From: Coffea arabica
Lineage: Eukaryota; Streptophyta; Magnoliopsida; Gentianales; Rubiaceae
Length of the DNA: 64,000 nucleotides
Direction of reading: 5' to 3'
NCBI RefSeq assembly: GCF_036785885.1
Contig: NC_092317.1
Coordinates: 36,631,329-36,695,328, forward strand
Shown: piece after piece, positions 59,122 through 64,000 of the stretch
Position numbering within the stretch: position 1 is the first letter of the stretch
How the letters are laid out: each line of letters starts with the position of its first letter
The notes under the pieces: generated by a model
Told to the model about the DNA's origin: nothing
The model's input: only the letters and a program-made list of their open reading frames with translations
Databases searched by the model: none
Program-made: the position numbers and the translations under genes

Positions 59122-62100
59122 TTACTGTTTACTCCCAACCGTGGCGACAATAGTGTCCTGAAACTTTGTATTATGCTCCGAACTACAAAGCCGCGCGGTG
59201 TACATAATTCGATATTTCGCAACATTTTCCTGCACAATTTCACCTCTTGTATTAGTAAACCCGGGGATTGAGGTATTTATTACCCGTTTTATTGCCACAA
59301 GTAGAAAAACAGATAGTTATAGAATATGATCACACCTCAATTCGCACAGCCAATCTTCCACTCCAGTGTTCAAGAAAGGTCATCGTGAAAACTCCACTAT
59401 CGAACCTGTACAGATCAACATATTGTGACTCAGAAATATGGACAATATACTAAAGTGATTGTAGTACACATTGCAATAGTAAGGTATCGGGGTGGTATTG
59501 AAAGATCCCATATTTTACATGCGATCGGGTGACACATGAGGTACATCAGCAACTAACAGTTTGAAAGTTGCAAAGTCAAGTTCCATCCCAAATTTAGCTG
59601 CCATTATCAGTCCGAGGGCACGTTGCTGCATGAAACAGAGTCAAGTAACTATTTGTATGATAAAAATTAATGAACAACTCCTATAAACACTCATACCAAG
59701 CGCTTTAGAACTGTAATATCTTTGCTCTTTGCTTGTTGTGGGTCAGGGTCTAGCAGATGCACTATGCGTTGTGAGACATGGAAGGAGTACACAAACCAGC
59801 AGCTGTCTACGAGGACAGGAACAAGAATCTGCAGCATAAAAAAAAATTTCATCAACACGAGCATAATAGAGTAGTTTACCAATAACTTGCCAATATATAG
59901 CATGTCTCATCAATAGTTACGATAAAGTTATATCCATACCAACTGACACTTAGATGGATCAGCCGCTTTATCAAGCCCGCGGATCTTGAACAACTTCATA
60001 AGCTTAGTAGTTAGGATGTCATCGGGTTGTGATTCGAATTTTCGAAGATTCAAAATGCCATCCTGTTAGCAATCAGTACAAGGGGATATAGATGTTTAGG
60101 GTGAATTTCACTGACTCGGGTAATAGATTGGTACATGCATTTGTACAAAACTTTGATAATATTTTATTGAATGGTAGTCATTATCTAACAACAATTTTAA
60201 TACTTACAACTGCTATAGGCTCGACAATATAGCGCTTGACTCTACTGGTTGTACTAGCCTCCCCACCCCAGTTTATATGCCTGGCAAATATGTCCATGAC
60301 CTGCGTACAGTTACAGCCAAGTAACAGAATGGGTTTAGTTACTGCCATTTGGAAAACGTATCGCTTTACCTTACCAAACCAACACAATGTATTATTTCTC
60401 GGGCTGAAAAAATATGCCTAACCCGAGTCGAGACATGCATGCCATCACAAAGAGTCCTGAGGTCATCTCGTGTTAGAGAAAGTTGGAACATCTGAATGAG
60501 TGTCTCCCTGTCATTGAGTCAGACAAAGAGTTACTTTTAAAATTGGCAGTTGTTAGCAACCATGTTCTACAAAAAAGTAAATGCTTTATCATAAAGTTAC
60601 ATTCAACTTCAGCCAACAAATACTAGCGCTAATAAACCATGCATTCCCTAATATTCATCAATTTTACTACCTTATGCTAGTTCTTCATTACAAAAAGGAT
60701 GTTCAAGAAACGTAACTAGAGAGAAATGTTACAATCTTATGGTTACAATTGATACCATTTTAGCCTAAATTGAATTACAATTCGAAGAGCATAAAAATGC
60801 ATGAATTGATTACGAATGGACTGGAGGGATGCATTTAACAAATAGTGGCACCAATAAATCCTTAAGTGCCTGTATTATAACCTCATAATCGTATGATAAA
60901 TATATAGGAACCTTACTTGGGATTCTTATGTACCTCCCACGCGAATGCAGCGATCCTTTTGTCGTAAATGCTGATTGTCACGTGCGAAGGCAGAACGTAC
61001 TCGGCTGACCGTAGCATGCTGCTTTTCTTCGTTGCCCGAGCTGGCCTGTGCTCATTCTCATCTTCAACAATTGCCGCAGATATCAATACATCAGAAAATT
61101 AAAATGTTATGTAGTTCACACTGACAGAATAATGATTAGGGGTTAATATCAGAAACCTACCTTGAGGTTTCTTCTAATCACACCTAGCACCCCTCATGTT
61201 TTCGAAATCACACTTAGTACCCCTGGAATGACAACTTTGGTATCATTGTCAACCCCTCAATATTTTTGTTCCACTTTTACCCTCATTGTGAACTCTATTT
61301 ATGTAGAGTTAATTTCGGAAGCCTCCCTTGAGGTTTTCCCTAAATTATGTAAAACTATTCTGTAATTATGTAATATTTTTTGTATAAAGTGTAACTCTAA
61401 TTGAACTATTTATAAAACTTATTAACACAAATACGATTATCACATATTGGACCCATATGTATACTAACAACTTATCACACTTCTATTGTAATGGTGTACA
61501 AGAAGTTTACATAAAATTAGACACTGATTCAACAAATGTTACACTATTTAGGGATGGTTGATCTAACAACTGTTCCTATCCCACTCTCTAATATTAAATA
61601 GTCATGGAGTTTCCAGTGACGTTAACTTTTGGCAATGGACATAGTGCCATTGCTAAAATTGCAATTCCTAAGTGAATAAAACACAATCTAAAAGTAATTC
61701 AAAGATGATGGAAATTCATGAGTATATAGCATCAGCAAGCCATTTCTACTTGACAATAGGGTATCGCAATATTAATAACTTACAAACTCCATTCAACTAG
61801 GATGCATAAAAAGCTATTTATACTATCTCATTTTCACAAAAATGAAAGAGCAAGTTTATTTACAACTACAACCACATATTGAAACTATTGCTGCCATTTT
61901 GACAATCCATATTCACATTTTTTTTTCTCTTCATTCAGATCAATGTAACATTTTTTAAACAATGTATAACTCTATGCGAATTATTTGTAAAACTTAATAA
62001 CAGAAATGCAATCTGTTATAAAGATGTACAAGAAGCTTATATAAAATTACAAAATGTTCAAAACATGTTACACTGTGCAGGCACGATATTGTAGTGTTAC

Positions 62101-64000
62101 TAAAGTTGAAGGGATGTGAGATAAATAGAGTTCACAAGGAGGGTAAAAGTGGAACAAAAATATTGAGGGGTTGACAATGATACCAAAGTTGTCATTCCAG
62201 GGGTGCTAAGTGTGATTTCGAAAACATGAGGGGTGCTAGGTGTGATTAGAAGAAAGCTCAAGGGAGGTTTCTGATATTAACCCTAATGATTAGGTATACA
62301 TGTTATACAAAAATTTAATGGGGCAGCACATTGCAATAACGTTTAACCGATCAGCTAAGAATTCTTAAATTCATATGCAAAACTCAAATGTAACTATTAA
62401 TTCAGACTAAATACTATCAAGGTTTCTATTTTCTGAACACAACATAATAAATTTAATTTGTGAGTACTTGTACATCAAATTCAAGACACTATTTTTTTGT
62501 TCACTAACCTTTCCTTTTGCGACTATAAGACCGCAACCTTCTCGGTGTGTGTGGCAGATCCAAAGGATGCTCAATTCGAAAGGGACCTGTTGAGTCATCT
62601 TGGATGATTGTTGGGGTATCATTTGACTTGTACACACTGTCTGAAATGTCCTTCCCATCACTTGTGTTGCCAACATTTTCTGCCTCCTTTCCATCAGTGG
62701 TTCTCCCACTTTGCTCTTTTCCAACTGTCGTCTGCCCCATCGAATGTCGATTTGTTGGTTCAGTCTCATCTATTGCTCTGGTTGAGGTCCCAATGTCATA
62801 ATCATTACCGCCTGCATCTTGTTCTTTTTCACTATCACCGTCATCGTCAGCATTGGAGTCCTTTCCTGCTTCTGCGGATTGATATTCCGAATGATCTTCA
62901 CTGTCCATATGAAGATGTATTTGCTCTGAATCAGACATCCTCTGTTTCTGCTTTTCGTTTGAAACGACCTCTGTTGTTGCTGTTTTGGCCCTAGGATGAG
63001 AACACAGCAATTCTGCAATATTTAATATCCTTTTTTGGCAACTCACTGTCATACTGTACACTTCTGAAAGCTCAACCTGCTTATACATTAACAAACCACA
63101 ATGAATAGCCCGTTTCGACTTAATCTGAACAGATGAATTCATCATATTATGCATTGATCTGTATTGTTTACTCATGGACCTCATGAAATCTGCCTGTTCG
63201 CTTTCAGGTGGTGAAATATTTTTCAAGAAAAGTTACATGAAAATGACTAAGCTGTATTTAGCACACGAATTGCATGAAGTATACAATTAACTTTGTATTT
63301 TGCATGAATAATATTCGAGAATTTTTTTTCTCTCTCGTTTCTGTCATAAAATATGGAACAAACGACATGAGCACACTACGTTTCAAATGTAGCTAGATTA
63401 TAGCTGAGCACTAGTGTTATTTGTGATCGGCGTTCGAAAAATCTTCCCACCTTTTTACAAAGCTTAACTACTTCTTTGTCCCATTGTCGATTTACAACTA
63501 ACTTTCCTGATTTTGTATGTCAAGCATAGCAAACGCAAAATGATTGTATGTTGTACGTCAACACTTAATGATTGTATTTGACAACATTACTTTCCTAAGT
63601 TACGTAGCTGTGGCTGCTTGCGAATGATTGTTCAAATTATAAAAAATGTATAACTTTAACTTAAGCAACAATAGCGCATAATGAAGTATCAGTTTTAACA
63701 GTTAGGCAGCTTACTGCGATATCATGATGCCCGCTGTCCATCATTATTCCAACTAGTTCAGGGGGTAGTTCATTTATCTGTGCACCAGATTCAGCCTCTT
63801 CTTCTTCATGCGTCCCAATCTACGAAAACAAAATCAAACCATCACTTCATAAGTACATGGTATGTGTGGCCTATACATACAAACTAGTAAGTTAAAATCC
63901 ATCAAAAAAAAGTTATCGCTCTTACTAGTTTTCCTTTTCCATAACCTCCGAGATTATCGATCTCCAATGCATCCCGTTCTGAAATTAAAGCATCTGTCCA
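59122..64000 (-). CDS. Ulp1-like (C48-fold) protein with altered catalytic residues, 5' end outside window
   Basis: Exons traced: 64000-63926, 63819-63715, about 63226-62509, 61061-60917, 60507-60423, 60300-60208, 60062-59940, 59828-59697, 59625-59519, 59405-59336 and 59229-59122. From 62509 onward all junctions keep the frame. The long exon is acidic and Ser/Asp-rich with a basic end; the last seven exons resemble the Ulp1/SENP C-terminal domain (LTRDDLRTLCDGMHVST, CQLILVPVL, VHLLDPD, FDSGVFTMTFLEHW). Ulp1 enzymes cut SUMO using His-Asp-Cys. Here the His-Trp pair reads Cys-Trp (DSCWFVYSF) and the Asp-Cys-Gly motif reads Asp-Ser-Gly, so only the Asp remains. Such genes often ride in plant MULEs. 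Intron 3 contains the second foldback element. Confidence 0.72.
61140..62283. mobile_element. Foldback TIR element, copy 2 (1144 bp), 10-bp TSD
   Basis: Ends GGGTTAATATCAGAAACCTA and its complement, with arms of about 175 bp, match copy 1 at 53398-54547; internal sequence is inverted relative to it. TAATGATTAG flanks both sides (61130-61139 and 62284-62293), a clean 10-bp TSD of Mutator-like type. It lies within an intron of the Ulp1-like gene. Confidence 0.93.

Noticed and set aside
62407-63018. Alternative frames on both strands over the long Ulp1-gene exon
   Set aside because: The 63226-62509 frame links by splice phase to the downstream exons; the others do not.

Overview
This window is nuclear DNA of a flowering plant, most likely a eudicot. 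The evidence is intron-rich genes with plant-type splice sites, plant-specific families (REM-type B3, FAR1/FHY3, HDA5-clade histone deacetylase), AT-rich spacers, and several classes of plant transposable element, many with target-site duplications (TSDs) that can be read directly. I cannot name the species.

Layout. 1-10.5 kb: a degenerate Ty3/gypsy chromovirus on the minus strand, cut off by the left window edge. A 2.64-kb solo LTR of a related element has inserted into it in the opposite orientation, and the junction then underwent a small duplication/inversion. 10.5-13 kb: a decayed FAR1-like gene. 13-18 kb: AT-rich spacer with an unusual ~1-kb terminal-inverted-repeat element full of perfect CTCGCATT/AATGCGAG hairpins, and a small RNase H-like remnant. 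18.3-20.1 kb: a four-exon two-B3-domain gene. 23.9-26.5 kb: a four-exon DnaJ/double zinc-finger gene (DNAJC21/JJJ1 type) with an apparent GC-AG intron. 28.2-42.7 kb: a 14-exon HDA5-like class II histone deacetylase on the minus strand. Its introns contain a very young, intact Ty1/copia element (31748-36845, LTRs identical by eye) and a 713-bp foldback MITE. 43.3-48.1 kb: a complete hAT element with 8-bp TSD, a four-exon transposase with one nonsense codon, and a captured CDKG-like kinase fragment. 49.9-53 kb: a FAR1/MULE-type transposase-like gene with one nonsense codon and a 530-bp tandem duplication over its 5' end. 53-64 kb: two inverted copies of one foldback element, a small GRF zinc-finger membrane protein, and a multi-exon Ulp1-like gene that runs off the right edge.

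The three ordinary host genes (B3, DnaJ co-chaperone, HDA5) act in transcription control, ribosome biogenesis/chaperoning and protein deacetylation. They share no evident pathway. The rest is mobile-element biology. The most interesting points are the hairpin-array element, the kinase fragment captured by the hAT element, the young copia insertion in an HDA5 intron, and an Ulp1-fold protein in which catalytic His and Cys both appear replaced. Exon borders were read by eye from GT/AG sites and reading-frame continuity; no alignment or transcript data were available.
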